The notes under the pieces are model-generated. The model had not been told where the DNA came from and did no database searches. It worked only from the letters and a program-made list of their open reading frames with translations. A program made the position numbers and the translations under genes. A stretch of DNA of 64,000 nucleotides from Candidatus Frackibacter sp. WG13 (GTDB lineage: Bacteria; Bacillota; Halanaerobiia; Halobacteroidales; Acetohalobiaceae), in the NCBI RefSeq assembly GCF_900114655.1, contig NZ_FOTT01000007.1, forward strand, positions 1-64,000. The letters run 5' to 3'. Shown here piece after piece: positions 25,463 through 34,594 of this stretch. Each line of letters starts with the position of its first letter. The stretch's first letter is position 1.

Positions 25463-27437
25463 CTTTATGCATCTCCTTTAGCAGTTCAATAGAACGCTGT
25501 CGGTCATCTGGCCAAACAGCAATTAAAGTACCAACAATCAAAATATTGATACCAAAGAATAACCAACTAACTAGAGGATTAATAACTACTTTTAAGATCG
25601 CCTGTGCTCCACTATCTGACCATCCTGCTAAAATTATATATAAATCTTCTTCAATTCCACTTTTAAAATCAACTTCAGTAACAGGTTCTTCCCAAGTCTT
25701 AAAGTACTGTTTAGCCGGTCTTAATGTGGTATATGGTTTTCCATTCTTCTTGACACTTAAGTTTGCATAAACAGTATCCTTATTAGGGTCCTTTTGCACC
25801 TTTAAACCATGGTAAGTAATATCATACTCTTCAAAATGAATGACTTCTCCTTGATTAACAGTTACCTCTCTTTCTAATTTATAAGCACTCGAACCCGTAA
25901 TTCCTATAATCATAATAACAACAGCTAAGTGAACTATATAACCACCATATCGACGACGATTACGTGAAACTAATCTAAATAGAGCCGTCATTAGTCCTTC
26001 ATCTGTCATCTTCATTCGTGCCTTAACACCACGATAGAACTCCATAATAATAGTTAAAAATACAAAGAATGAACTTGTTAAAGCTAATAATGGATAAATT
26101 TCATTAACTCCCATAGTTATATAAATCCCTGCTGCAAAAATGATACTTAAAACTAAAGGAGCTAAGAAGTTTTTCCTAAAGTTCTGCCATGAAGACTTCC
26201 GCCAAGCAATCAATGGACAGATTCCAGTTAAGATTACTAATAAGATACCAATTGGAACGTTTACCTGATTAAAGAATGGAGGTCCTACTGTAACCTTAAC
26301 ACCTCTTACTGCCTCAGAGATAATCGGATAGATAGTTCCCCAAAAGACAGCAAATGCTGAACCAACTAATAATAAGTTATTAAATAAGAAACTACTCTCT
26401 TTAGATAAAGTAGATTCAAATTCATTTTCACTCTCAAGGCTCTTACGTCGAATAGCAAATAAGTTAAGTGACCCTGCTAATATAACTCCCATAAAGATTA
26501 GGAAGTATAATCCAATCTGAGACTCGCCAAACGCGTGAACCGAAGATAAGATTCCACTTCGAGTTAAGAATGTACCAAATAGAGTTAAAGCGAAAGTGAT
26601 GATAATTAATAATACATTCCAAATCTTTAACATACCTTTCCGTTCCTGGATCATCACTGAATGAAAGAAGGCAGTACTAGTTAACCATGGCAATAAGGAA
26701 GCATTTTCCACCGGGTCCCAAGCCCAGTAACCTCCCCAACCTAACTCTACATAAGCCCACTGTCCACCAGAAACTATACCGATACTTAAGAATAACCAAG
26801 CAATGAGCGTCCATCTTCTTGTTAACTTAATCCAGGTAGCACCTGTCTTTTTTAAATATAAAGCCGCCATCGCAAATGCAAATGGTACTGCAAAACCTAC
26901 ATAACCAAGATAGGTCGTTACCGGATGAATTACCATTCCGACATTCTGTAACATTGGATTTAACCCTTGTCCATCTTGAGGTGTAAATCCTAACTGAGCA
27001 AAAGGACTCGCTTCAAAATTTAATACAAGTGCAAAGAAAAGACTAATAAACATCAATACTGCACTAGCATAAGGCCGCATCTGTGCACCTTCTGGTTTCT
27101 TAGAAGATGCAATAATAGCTGCATAAATAGATAAAACCCAATACCATAATAATAATGAACCACTATTCCCCGCCCAAAATGCTGATATCTTATAAGCTAA
27201 AGGCAGAGCAAAATTAGTGTAATGAGCGACATACTTAATACTAAAATCACTAGTAACTAATGCATACAATAAAGCAGCAGAAGCTACAGTAGTCAAAATA
27301 GCATTAGCAAAGACTCCATTCTCGGCACTCTTTAATAACCTCTTATTCTTCTGCTTTAAACCTAAAATATAAGCTACTATTGAATAAATAGTAACAACTA
27401 AAGATATTAATAACGCTATCGAACCAACTTCAGCCAT
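25455..27437 (-). CDS. ccmF: Heme lyase CcmF
   Basis: 660 residues, about fifteen membrane helices. The periplasmic WWD domain reads WGGYWAWDPVENASLLPWL (near residue 235), flanked by His residues: HPVTTYLGYVG before it, AFFHSVMIQ and SSVHAFGES after it. A further His, in YGGYIVHLAVVIM, sits near the C-terminal third. CcmF joins heme from CcmE to CxxCH motifs. Length matches the family. It lies between ccmE and ccmH. Confidence 0.97.
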   Translation of the reverse strand: MAEVGSIALLISLVVTIYSIVAYILGLKQKNKRLLKSAENGVFANAILTTVASAALLYALVTSDFSIKYVAHYTNFALPLAYKISAFWAGNSGSLLLWYWVLSIYAAIIASSKKPEGAQMRPYASAVLMFISLFFALVLNFEASPFAQLGFTPQDGQGLNPMLQNVGMVIHPVTTYLGYVGFAVPFAFAMAALYLKKTGATWIKLTRRWTLIAWLFLSIGIVSGGQWAYVELGWGGYWAWDPVENASLLPWLTSTAFFHSVMIQERKGMLKIWNVLLIIITFALTLFGTFLTRSGILSSVHAFGESQIGLYFLIFMGVILAGSLNLFAIRRKSLESENEFESTLSKESSFLFNNLLLVGSAFAVFWGTIYPIISEAVRGVKVTVGPPFFNQVNVPIGILLVILTGICPLIAWRKSSWQNFRKNFLAPLVLSIIFAAGIYITMGVNEIYPLLALTSSFFVFLTIIMEFYRGVKARMKMTDEGLMTALFRLVSRNRRRYGGYIVHLAVVIMIIGITGSSAYKLEREVTVNQGEVIHFEEYDITYHGLKVQKDPNKDTVYANLSVKKNGKPYTTLRPAKQYFKTWEEPVTEVDFKSGIEEDLYIILAGWSDSGAQAILKVVINPLVSWLFFGINILIVGTLIAVWPDDRQRSIELLKEMHKDA

Positions 27438-27460
27438 CTTAATTCCTCCTGACTATATTC

Positions 27461-27889
27461 TTATTCATTATTTTTTGCTTCTTTAACTCGTTCTGGGTTT
27501 TCCTCTTCATACTTAGAAGGACATTTAAGCATCAATTTATCTGCTTTAAAGTAACCTTCTTTAGTAAATGTTCCTTGTACAATAGCTGTTACACCCTCCT
27601 TAAAATTATCAGGTCTAACACCACTATATCTTACAGCCATAACCTCATTCCCATCTTTCTCTTTAATCTTAAAGTTTAGCTGTAATTCTTCTGCATTCCA
27701 ATCTATGGATTCACCTATAATTAAACCAGAAACTTTTAACGGCTTACCATAAACCTCCTTGCCTTGGGCTAACACTTCTTCAATAGTTAAAAAATAACTA
27801 GAAGAACTACTAATTCCAGAAAACATTAAATAACCAAATCCAATTAATAGGATAAGAATTCCTATTCCCATTTTAGTCTTTTGATTCAT
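27461..27889 (-). CDS. ccmE: Heme chaperone CcmE, Cys-type (CxxxY)
   Basis: 142 residues: an N-terminal anchor (about 8-24) and an OB-fold domain with VSGLIIGES and VQGTFTKEGYFKADKLM. In E. coli heme is bound covalently by His in an HxxxY motif. Here the same position reads C123-PSKY, so it is the CxxxY variant known from some sulfate reducers and archaea. It starts about 30 nt after the upstream unknown gene and precedes ccmF. It shuttles heme on the outer face of the inner membrane. Confidence 0.93.
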   Translation of the reverse strand: MNQKTKMGIGILILLIGFGYLMFSGISSSSSYFLTIEEVLAQGKEVYGKPLKVSGLIIGESIDWNAEELQLNFKIKEKDGNEVMAVRYSGVRPDNFKEGVTAIVQGTFTKEGYFKADKLMLKCPSKYEEENPERVKEAKNNE

Positions 27890-27920
27890 AATTATCTCCT
27901 CCTCGAAGATAAACTAGAGG

Positions 27921-28919
27921 CTAATTTTCATCTTCTATATCTTTTAATATATCTTTATAAGTCTTTTCACTAATCTTTCCATCTAATAATAATTGACGAG
28001 CTCGTTTCTTCTCTTCTGATGGATTTAAGTCATTCTTTAAATTAGCTTTAGACTTTGATTTAGATTTACGATTATTCTCTACAGGCTTAGACCTTTTAGA
28101 TTTATTATTACCTGCAGTAGCAGATTCATTATTCTGCATTGTATAATAAATAAAGTAACCCATAACACCTAAGATAGCTACTACTAAAATAATTACCATT
28201 GGATTATTGCCAGAACCTGCTTGAGTGGCTGGTTGCTGCTGAGTAACCGTTGGTTGTGTGCTTTGACTATTCTGAGCTGTTACTGAAGCATTAGTTGTAG
28301 TTCGGTCATAATTAACCTTTAAATCTACACTTGCCCCTTCTTTTAAATCTGTTAACTTATAAATATGTTCTTTAAGACCATATTGGTCCCTTTGAATTCC
28401 TACTTCCTCTAAATTAGCTGTAAAGTTACTAGCTTGGGATGGTTCAGTAATTCTAAATGTAAAGTTCTGCACTGGATAAGTAGTTACATAATTAAAATTG
28501 AATTCTCTACTATTATTGTTAATCTGTAATGGATTAAAATAAAACTCTAAATAAGCATGGTACTCTTCACCTGGCTGTAACTTACCTGTCTTCCAGACGA
28601 TTAATTTCTTATCTCCTTTAACTTTTACATCATATAACTGACAATTATGTTCTCCTGCGTCCGTTATTTCACAAACACTACCAAGATTAATATCTTTAGG
28701 AACTAAAAACTCAACAGTCCCAGAATAAGTTTTTGATGTTGTATTCTTTAGATAAGCATCATAAGTACCTAATACATCCGGACTATCATACTCTGGCTTA
28801 AATTGAATCTGCATAGTAGTTGCTTTTAATGATCCTTTAGCCTGAGCCGTAGTACCAATAATTAATGCCCCTATCATTAATAATAAGACTACAATACTCT
28901 TCTTTGATAAATTATTCAT
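27921..28919 (-). CDS. Exported membrane protein of unknown function heading the ccm operon
   Basis: 332 residues. Signal peptide (cleavage near TAQAKG, residue 28), then a beta-rich extracytoplasmic domain of about 180 residues with two Cys (GSVC, HNC). A Thr/Gln/Ser linker comes next, then one membrane helix (about 243-259) and a basic Lys/Ser/Asn-rich cytoplasmic tail. The tail ends in a helix, RARQLLLDGKISEKTYKDIL, like a SHOCT-type motif. It is the first gene of the transcript containing ccmE-F-H-I-A-B-C-D. Topology suggests a periplasmic binding module tied to the inner membrane. No family name was recognised and it is not a standard Ccm component. Confidence 0.8.
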   Translation of the reverse strand: MNNLSKKSIVVLLLMIGALIIGTTAQAKGSLKATTMQIQFKPEYDSPDVLGTYDAYLKNTTSKTYSGTVEFLVPKDINLGSVCEITDAGEHNCQLYDVKVKGDKKLIVWKTGKLQPGEEYHAYLEFYFNPLQINNNSREFNFNYVTTYPVQNFTFRITEPSQASNFTANLEEVGIQRDQYGLKEHIYKLTDLKEGASVDLKVNYDRTTTNASVTAQNSQSTQPTVTQQQPATQAGSGNNPMVIILVVAILGVMGYFIYYTMQNNESATAGNNKSKRSKPVENNRKSKSKSKANLKNDLNPSEEKKRARQLLLDGKISEKTYKDILKDIEDEN

Positions 28920-29133
28920 TTTCTTCCTCCTCTTTATTATATATCTTTGTAAATAAGGATGTTTAAAATAAATCTAACTAACCCAACACCTCCTAACTAT
29001 ACCTTATTATACCTCTCAGTACTTTAACTTTATCTAATCTACCACACATTATACCTTTCTTCACTAGTATAATTCTATAAGTCATATACAAATCCTTTAA
29101 AACGCTTTTACCTTTTTTGTGAAATTTTTGTGA

Positions 29134-29173
29134 ATAAAAAAACCAACCGACTTCAACTTGCAAATCGGTTGGT
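29134..29173 (-). terminator. Terminator of proA
   Basis: Minus-strand hairpin ACCAACCGA/TCGGTTGGT followed by seven T residues, 15 nt after the proA stop. Confidence 0.92.
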
Positions 29174-29187
29174 AGAATTACTACTAA

Positions 29188-30444
29188 CTATTCTCTAATT
29201 TGACCGCTACCATAGATAATAAATTTATTAGTAGTCAATTCATTAATACCCATTGGACCACGGGCATGAAGTTTTTGAGTACTAATACCGATCTCTGCTC
29301 CTAAACCAAATTGTCCACCATCGGTAAACCGAGTAGAAGCATTGACATAAACCGCTGCTGCATCTACTACTTTTAAGAATTCTTGTGCTCTATGATAATT
29401 ATCAGTGATGATTGCTTCTGAATGCTTAGTGTGATATTTATGAATATGGTCTACTGCTTCCTCCAAACTATTTACTGTCTTAATAGCTAAGATATAGTCT
29501 AAATATTCTGTCTCCCAATCTTCTTCAGTAGCAGCAATAATATCCAATCCCAAATCCTGAACTACCTCATCACCGTGAATTTCTACATTCAACTCTTGTA
29601 ATTCATCTATTACTTCCGGTAATAAATCTTCAGCGATATCTTCATGAACTAAGAGAGTTTCCATAGCATTACAGACACCAGGTCTTTGCGTTTTAGCATT
29701 AATAATTATCTCTTTAGCCATATTTAAATCGGCTTCATTATCGATATAAGTATGGCAATTCCCAACTCCTGTTTCGATTACTGGTACTTTTGAATTATTA
29801 ATTACAGCCTGAATTAAACCCGGCCCTCCTCGTGGAATTAAAACATCTATATACTCATTTAATCCGAAAATAACTTGCACAGCTTCCCGGTCAGTAGTTT
29901 CAATTAATTGAATAGCTCCTTTAGGAATTCCGTTTTTATAAGCTGCCTCAGCAATAATCTTGGCGACTACCTTATTAGAATTGATCGCCTCCGAGCCACC
30001 TCGCAAAACAATAGCATTTCCTGCTTTTAAACATAGTCCAGCGGCATCCACTGTCACATTAGGTCTAGCTTCATAGATCATACCGATAACACCTAAAGGC
30101 ACACGTACCTTACCAACCTGCATACCATTAGGTCGTTTCTTCATCTCTATAACCTCACCAATTGGATCACCAAACTGTTCTACCTCTCTTAATCCGTTGG
30201 CCATCTTTTTAATTCGCTCTTCAGTCAGCAACAGCCTATCCATTAATGCCTCAGATAAACCTTCTTCTTTTCCATATTCTAAATCCTTCTTATTCTCAGC
30301 CAAAATCTCTTCTGCATTATCCTCTAATGCATCAGCCATAGCCAACAATGCCTGATTCTTAACAGTAGTGTCTAAGTTAGACAAATTTCTAGCTGCAGTT
30401 TGAGCTGCTTTTGCTTTGGTAAGCACCTCTTCTTTGATACTCAT
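29188..30444 (-). CDS. proA: Gamma-glutamyl phosphate reductase
   Basis: 418 residues, normal length. It reduces gamma-glutamyl phosphate to glutamate semialdehyde with NADPH, step two of proline synthesis. Aldehyde-dehydrogenase-type features: VGKVRVPLGVIGMIYEARPNVT, LRGGSEA, IPRGGPGL and the catalytic Cys in QRPGVCNAMET. It lies 115 bp after proB, separated by a fragment of a repeat element (30494-30533). Confidence 0.97.
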   Translation of the reverse strand: MSIKEEVLTKAKAAQTAARNLSNLDTTVKNQALLAMADALEDNAEEILAENKKDLEYGKEEGLSEALMDRLLLTEERIKKMANGLREVEQFGDPIGEVIEMKKRPNGMQVGKVRVPLGVIGMIYEARPNVTVDAAGLCLKAGNAIVLRGGSEAINSNKVVAKIIAEAAYKNGIPKGAIQLIETTDREAVQVIFGLNEYIDVLIPRGGPGLIQAVINNSKVPVIETGVGNCHTYIDNEADLNMAKEIIINAKTQRPGVCNAMETLLVHEDIAEDLLPEVIDELQELNVEIHGDEVVQDLGLDIIAATEEDWETEYLDYILAIKTVNSLEEAVDHIHKYHTKHSEAIITDNYHRAQEFLKVVDAAAVYVNASTRFTDGGQFGLGAEIGISTQKLHARGPMGINELTTNKFIIYGSGQIRE

Positions 30445-30493
30445 CTGCTCATTACTCCCTTCATTTTAAAATTAACAACATCCAAAAATTTTA

Positions 30494-30533
30494 TAATAAC
30501 GCTCCTCATTTTTTGACTAAAAAACAGTAATCA
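30494..30533. repeat. Truncated copy of the 14420-14592 palindrome
   Basis: About 40 bp resembling the left arm of the 173-bp palindrome: AATAACG, then TTTTTTGACT and AAAAACAGTAA at near-matching spacing. The right arm is missing. It sits between proB and proA. Confidence 0.5.
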
Positions 30534-30559
30534 GGTAACTTCACAATTACTTAAGCTTT

Positions 30560-31684
30560 CTAAAAACAGGCCAAATTATCACGATGAATAACCTCGTCAT
30601 AATCCTTATAGCCAAGTTTAGCTTCAATTTCTGTGGACTGTAAACCTTTAATCATATCTACTTCATTGAAAGAATAGTTAACAATTCCTCGACCAATATG
30701 CTCTTCATTCTGAGTCATAATATCTACTACATCACCAGCTTTAAAGTCTCCTATTACATCTACTATTCCACAAGCCAAAAGACTTTTACCTTGACTTAAT
30801 AGTGCTTTAGCTGCTCCCTCATCTACAACTACTCTACCTTGTACTGAAAGATTAAAAGCAATCCATTTCTTGCGAGCCGCTAATTCTTTCTGTTCAGGAA
30901 TAAAGATAGTCCCTGGATTCTCTCCTTTAGCAATTAAGCGTAGAATATCGTCTTGACTACCGTTAGCTATCACCATAGGAATTCCTGCCTTAGTGCTTAT
31001 CTTAGCTGCTCGTACCTTAGTTACCATACCTCCGGTTCCACGGTCAGTTCCGGCTCCTTTAGCTAAACCTTCTAATTCATCATCAATCTTATGTACCTCG
31101 GGAATTAGTTCTGCATCTTCATCTTGGCGAGGATCACCAGTATAGATTCCTTCTACATCCGACAGTATAACCAGTAAATCAGCATCGATTAAGCTTGCTA
31201 CTAAAGCTGATAAGGTATCATTATCTCCAAACTTAATCTCATCTACTGCTACGGTATCATTTTCATTAATTACTGGAATGATATCATAGTCTAGTAATTT
31301 AAATAACGCATTACGTGAGTTCAAATATCGCTTGCGTTCTGTAATGTCACTTTGAGTTAATAAGACTTGGGCTAAAGTCTGACCATATTCACCAAAAATC
31401 TTCTCGTAAATCTTCATTAATAATCCTTGACCGACTGCCGCCAAAGCCTGTTTTTCTGGAATTGTCTGCGGAGACTTCTCTAACCCTAACTTTCCACGTC
31501 CAGCACTAATGGCTCCCGAAGTTACTAAAAGGACTTCTTTATCTTGATTCTTAAGGTCAGCTATCTGACGAATTAATAATTCGATTCGTCCTAAATTCAA
31601 TTTCGAAGTCTCATGAGTTAAGGTACTACTCCCTATCTTAATTACAATTCTTTTTGCTTCTTTTAAATCTTCTTTAATTGACAT
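30560..31684 (-). CDS. proB: Glutamate 5-kinase
   Basis: 374 residues: an amino-acid kinase domain (IVIKIGSSTLT, VTSGAISAGRGKLG, FGDNDTLSA, LSDVEGIYTGDP, GTGGMVTKVRAA) and a C-terminal PUA domain from about residue 280. It makes gamma-glutamyl phosphate, the first step of proline synthesis; proline also serves as a compatible solute. It follows yhbY by 23 nt in the obgE-yhbY-proB-proA order common in Firmicutes. Confidence 0.97.
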   Translation of the reverse strand: MSIKEDLKEAKRIVIKIGSSTLTHETSKLNLGRIELLIRQIADLKNQDKEVLLVTSGAISAGRGKLGLEKSPQTIPEKQALAAVGQGLLMKIYEKIFGEYGQTLAQVLLTQSDITERKRYLNSRNALFKLLDYDIIPVINENDTVAVDEIKFGDNDTLSALVASLIDADLLVILSDVEGIYTGDPRQDEDAELIPEVHKIDDELEGLAKGAGTDRGTGGMVTKVRAAKISTKAGIPMVIANGSQDDILRLIAKGENPGTIFIPEQKELAARKKWIAFNLSVQGRVVVDEGAAKALLSQGKSLLACGIVDVIGDFKAGDVVDIMTQNEEHIGRGIVNYSFNEVDMIKGLQSTEIEAKLGYKDYDEVIHRDNLACF

Positions 31685-31707
31685 TTAAATCACCAGCTTA
31701 CAATTAA

Positions 31708-32001
31708 TTAATTTGGTAAATTATATTTAGGGTCCTCGTCATTGCGACGATATATAAGACATACATTTCCAATTACCTGTACAACTTCTGCACCACATTT
31801 CTTAGCTAATTCTTGTGCTGCTTCTTTGGCAGTGTAGAGAGAATTATTTAAAATTCTCACTTTAATTAGTTCTCTTGCTTCAATAGTTTCATTCACCTGT
31901 TCTACAAGACTAGAACTGATTCCATCTTTCCCAACCTGAATTACTGGTTTCATTTGATTCCCTTTACTTCTTAAATAACTTCTTTGTTTCCCGCTTAACA
32001 T
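31708..32001 (-). CDS. yhbY: YhbY-type CRM-domain RNA-binding protein
   Basis: 97 residues, a single CRM domain: SGKQRSYLRSKG, PVIQVGKDGIS, ELIKVRILN and QVIGNVCLIYRRN. These proteins associate with pre-50S ribosomal particles. It sits between obgE and proB. Confidence 0.93.
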   Translation of the reverse strand: MLSGKQRSYLRSKGNQMKPVIQVGKDGISSSLVEQVNETIEARELIKVRILNNSLYTAKEAAQELAKKCGAEVVQVIGNVCLIYRRNDEDPKYNLPN

Positions 32002-32036
32002 CCTGCATCCCTCCTTAGAATTCTATCTATTAAAAA

Positions 32037-33326
32037 TTAATCTTCATGATATTCAAATTCTATACCACCAATTCTAACTGTATCACCTTCCTGAACTCCT
32101 TCTGCTTTTAAAGCTTCTTCAACTCCCATCTTCTGCATTGTTCTTGCTAGATGGTAGGCCGCATCTTCATTAGCAAAATTAGTCATTGCTACTTTTCTTT
32201 CTATCTCTTTGCCTTCAACTATATAGATTCCATTCTTCTTACTAATGAAGAAATTCTCTTCTTCATCATCAAGTTGAGGCCCTTTAATTACTACTTCCTC
32301 TTCTTCCTCATCTACCTCAATTATATCTTCAGCCTCTTGAACTAATCTATCAACTCTTCTAATCAGCTCTTTTACTCCTTCCCCCGTTACTGCTGAAATA
32401 GGAAAGACTTCGTAACCTTTCGCTTCTAATTCCTCTTTTAATCTTTCAATATTCTCCCGAGCTAAAGGTAAATCCATCTTATTAGCAGCTACTACTTGTT
32501 CTCGTTCCATAAGCTTTGAATTAAATTCTTCTAATTCTTGATTAATTACTTCAAAATCTTCTATCGGGTCTCTTCCTTCCATCCCTGATACATCCAAAAC
32601 ATGTACAATTACTTTAGTTCTCTCTAAATGGCGTAAAAATTCATCGCCTAAGCCAACTCCCGAATGAGCACCCTCAATTAAACCAGGAATATCAGCCATA
32701 ACAAAACTACTATAGTCTCCTGTCTTAACAACACCTAAATTGGGCTGTAACGTGGTGAAGTGATAATTACCAATCTTAGGTTTAGCAGCAGAAACATTAG
32801 AAATCAAAGTTGATTTACCGACGTTAGGAAAACCTACTAAACCTACATCTGCTAGCAATTTTAATTCTAACCTTAATCTCTTCTTTTCACCAGGCTCTCC
32901 GTTCTCTGAAAATCTAGGTGCCCGTCTAGTAGAAGATTTAAAGCGAGCATTACCTCGTCCTCCTCTTCCCCCCTCAGCAACAACTACTCGGTCACCGTCA
33001 TTTGTTAAGTCTGCTATTACTTCTCCGGTCTCTTCATCATAAACAACAGTCCCTGGCGGCACACTTATTATCAGATCATCACCGTTTTGACCATGCTGAT
33101 TCTTACTCTTACCATTCTCCCCATCTTCAGCTGTATAATGCTTCTGTTCTCGAAAATCTAATAGAGTATTTAAACCTTCATCTACTAATAAGACTACATC
33201 ACCACCTAAACCGCCATCACCACCATCCGGACCACCTTGTGGTTCGAACTTTTCACGTCGAAAGCTAGTCACTCCGTGTCCACCATTACCACCTTTAACC
33301 TCAATACTGACCTCATCAACAAACAT
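32037..33326 (-). CDS. obgE: GTPase Obg/CgtA
   Basis: About 429 residues from the preferred ATG at 33326 (an in-frame GTG at 33335 lacks good spacing). Three domains: a Gly-rich Obg fold (GGNGGHG, GGDGGLGG), a G domain (GFPNVGKST, DIPGLIEGA, NKMD, SAVTGEG) and an OCT C-terminal domain (about 345-425). It acts in 50S ribosome assembly and the stringent response. It follows rplU-prp-rpmA. Confidence 0.97.
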   Translation of the reverse strand: MFVDEVSIEVKGGNGGHGVTSFRREKFEPQGGPDGGDGGLGGDVVLLVDEGLNTLLDFREQKHYTAEDGENGKSKNQHGQNGDDLIISVPPGTVVYDEETGEVIADLTNDGDRVVVAEGGRGGRGNARFKSSTRRAPRFSENGEPGEKKRLRLELKLLADVGLVGFPNVGKSTLISNVSAAKPKIGNYHFTTLQPNLGVVKTGDYSSFVMADIPGLIEGAHSGVGLGDEFLRHLERTKVIVHVLDVSGMEGRDPIEDFEVINQELEEFNSKLMEREQVVAANKMDLPLARENIERLKEELEAKGYEVFPISAVTGEGVKELIRRVDRLVQEAEDIIEVDEEEEEVVIKGPQLDDEEENFFISKKNGIYIVEGKEIERKVAMTNFANEDAAYHLARTMQKMGVEEALKAEGVQEGDTVRIGGIEFEYHED

Positions 33327-33413
33327 AAAGAACACCGCCCTTTGTTACTACAGTTTATATGTAATCTGCCAGTTATTATATCCATCTATTAAAAAAGTTA
33401 TAGTCTATGATGC

Positions 33414-33445
33414 TAAAAAACTCCCAGCAGATAACTACTGGGAGT
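33414..33445 (-). terminator. Terminator after rpmA
   Basis: Minus-strand hairpin ACTCCCAG/CTGGGAGT followed by TTTTTT, 16 nt after rpmA. It separates the rplU-prp-rpmA transcript from obgE, at least partly. Confidence 0.9.
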
Positions 33446-33461
33446 CAAAAGTCTATCTTAT

Positions 33462-33764
33462 TTACGCCATCATTTCTAACTGCTCTTCAGTATAAACACT
33501 AACCTGACGAGTCTTCTTACCTTTTCTTTCGAAAGTAACAAAGCCATCAGACTTAGCAAATAATGTATCATCACTACCACGACCAACGTTCAATCCTGGC
33601 TTAAACTTAGTCCCTCTTTGTCTTACAATAATACTTCCGGCAGAAACATATTGTCCATCATGACTCTTAACTCCTAATCGCTTGGAGATACTATCTCGAC
33701 CGTTCTTAGAACTTCCTACTCCTTTTTTCTGAGCGAATAATTGAAGATTCATTTCCTTAAGCAT
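33462..33764 (-). CDS. rpmA: Ribosomal protein bL27 with cleavable N-terminus
   Basis: 100 residues from the ATG at 33764, which has GGAGG 8 nt upstream. The N-terminus [15 protein letters not shown] is the Firmicutes extension that Prp protease must remove (cut after LQLFA) before L27 works at the peptidyl-transferase centre. The rest, [11 protein letters not shown] and [12 protein letters not shown], is typical L27. It overlaps prp by 8 nt. Confidence 0.97.
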   Translation of the reverse strand: MLKEMNLQLFAQKKGVGSSKNGRDSISKRLGVKSHDGQYVSAGSIIVRQRGTKFKPGLNVGRGSDDTLFAKSDGFVTFERKGKKTRQVSVYTEEQLEMMA

Positions 33765-34101
33765 CGTTCCTACCTCCTTCCTCTTCAACTTCCTGTATTT
33801 TTAAATTATCTGGATAAGATTCTTCTGTCTTTTGTAATCCGGTAACCATCACCTCTAAAATTAAGCCTACCTCTTCTTTAGAGGCATATTCAGCTAAGCT
33901 ACAATCTAACCAACCATCATCAGTTTTAACTTCTACATCTAATGATAAGTTTTCAGTTAAACCAAAGATTGCAGTCTGTAAGATAGCTGATACTGCAGCA
34001 CAAACTATATCATGACCATGCTCATCATATTCAGCATGCCCCTTTGCATTAAAGGCAACTATTCTATCTACTTGATTACGCTTAATAGTTACAGTTATCA
34101 T
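33757..34101 (-). CDS. prp: Ribosomal-processing cysteine protease Prp
   Basis: 114 residues. The catalytic His and Cys lie in [20 protein letters not shown] (His22, Cys34 region), the standard Prp signature. It cleaves the N-terminal extension of L27 encoded next door. It starts 1 nt after rplU and overlaps rpmA. Confidence 0.95.
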   Translation of the reverse strand: MITVTIKRNQVDRIVAFNAKGHAEYDEHGHDIVCAAVSAILQTAIFGLTENLSLDVEVKTDDGWLDCSLAEYASKEEVGLILEVMVTGLQKTEESYPDNLKIQEVEEEGGRNDA

Positions 34102-34102
34102 C

Positions 34103-34414
34103 TTAAGCCTCTATCTTATCAATAACTACTTTAGTATAAGGCTGTCGATGACCTATCTTTTTACGGTAATTATTTTTAGGCTTATATTTAAAAACGATAA
34201 TCTTATCGCCTTTACCATGCTCTAATACTTTACCGACTACTTTAGCACCTTCTACTGTAGGCTGTCCAACTTGTAGTCCACCATCAACAGAAAGCATTTT
34301 AACATCACTAAATTCTACTTCTTCACCTTCGGCGGCATTCAACTTTTCAACTTCAACGATCTGTCCTTCTTCTACTTTATACTGTTTACCACCTGTTTGA
34401 ATAATTGCATACAT
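34103..34414 (-). CDS. rplU: Ribosomal protein bL21
   Basis: 103 residues starting [17 protein letters not shown], a textbook L21 N-terminus. The ATG at 34414 has GGAGGTG about 8 nt upstream; a longer in-frame extension to 34528 runs through the leader and is not credible. C-terminal [12 protein letters not shown] is conserved and binds 23S rRNA. Confidence 0.97.
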   Translation of the reverse strand: MYAIIQTGGKQYKVEEGQIVEVEKLNAAEGEEVEFSDVKMLSVDGGLQVGQPTVEGAKVVGKVLEHGKGDKIIVFKYKPKNNYRKKIGHRQPYTKVVIDKIEA

Positions 34415-34530
34415 TATCTTGACACCTCCTATACCTAAGACTCGCCAGTAACTAGGCAAACATAACGTTATTTTAAGGCCCGTACTGTGCGGTTTTGGTA
34501 AAAAAACTATACCATTTAAAAATACCACTT
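34415..34530 (-). promoter_or_regulatory. rplU: rplU promoter and structured leader (possible L21 leader)
   Basis: On the minus strand an extended -10 (TGGTATAGT near 34510) is followed by a short CCGCAC...GTACGG-type hairpin and a CCTAG...CTTAGG stem that ends just before the AGGAGG site. This resembles the autoregulatory L21 leader of Firmicutes; the match is by eye only. Confidence 0.45.
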
Positions 34531-34594
34531 ACAGGTCAACATTCTAGCATATTTCAAAGCTAATGTCAAGTAATATCTAGGCTTTGCCCAATAT

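Noticed and set aside
29101-29132. TGTGAAATTTTTGTGAA as another Crp/Fnr site for the ccm operon
   Set aside because: The half-sites are direct, not inverted, repeats and lie inside the proA terminator region; the nearby TATGACTTATAGAATT keeps only one half.
33002-33268. His/Leu-rich plus-strand ORF
   Set aside because: Shadow of the Gly-rich Obg domain on the minus strand; no ribosome site.
34415-34528. N-terminal extension of L21
   Set aside because: The in-frame extension crosses a promoter and a structured leader, while the internal ATG has a consensus ribosome site and a canonical L21 start.
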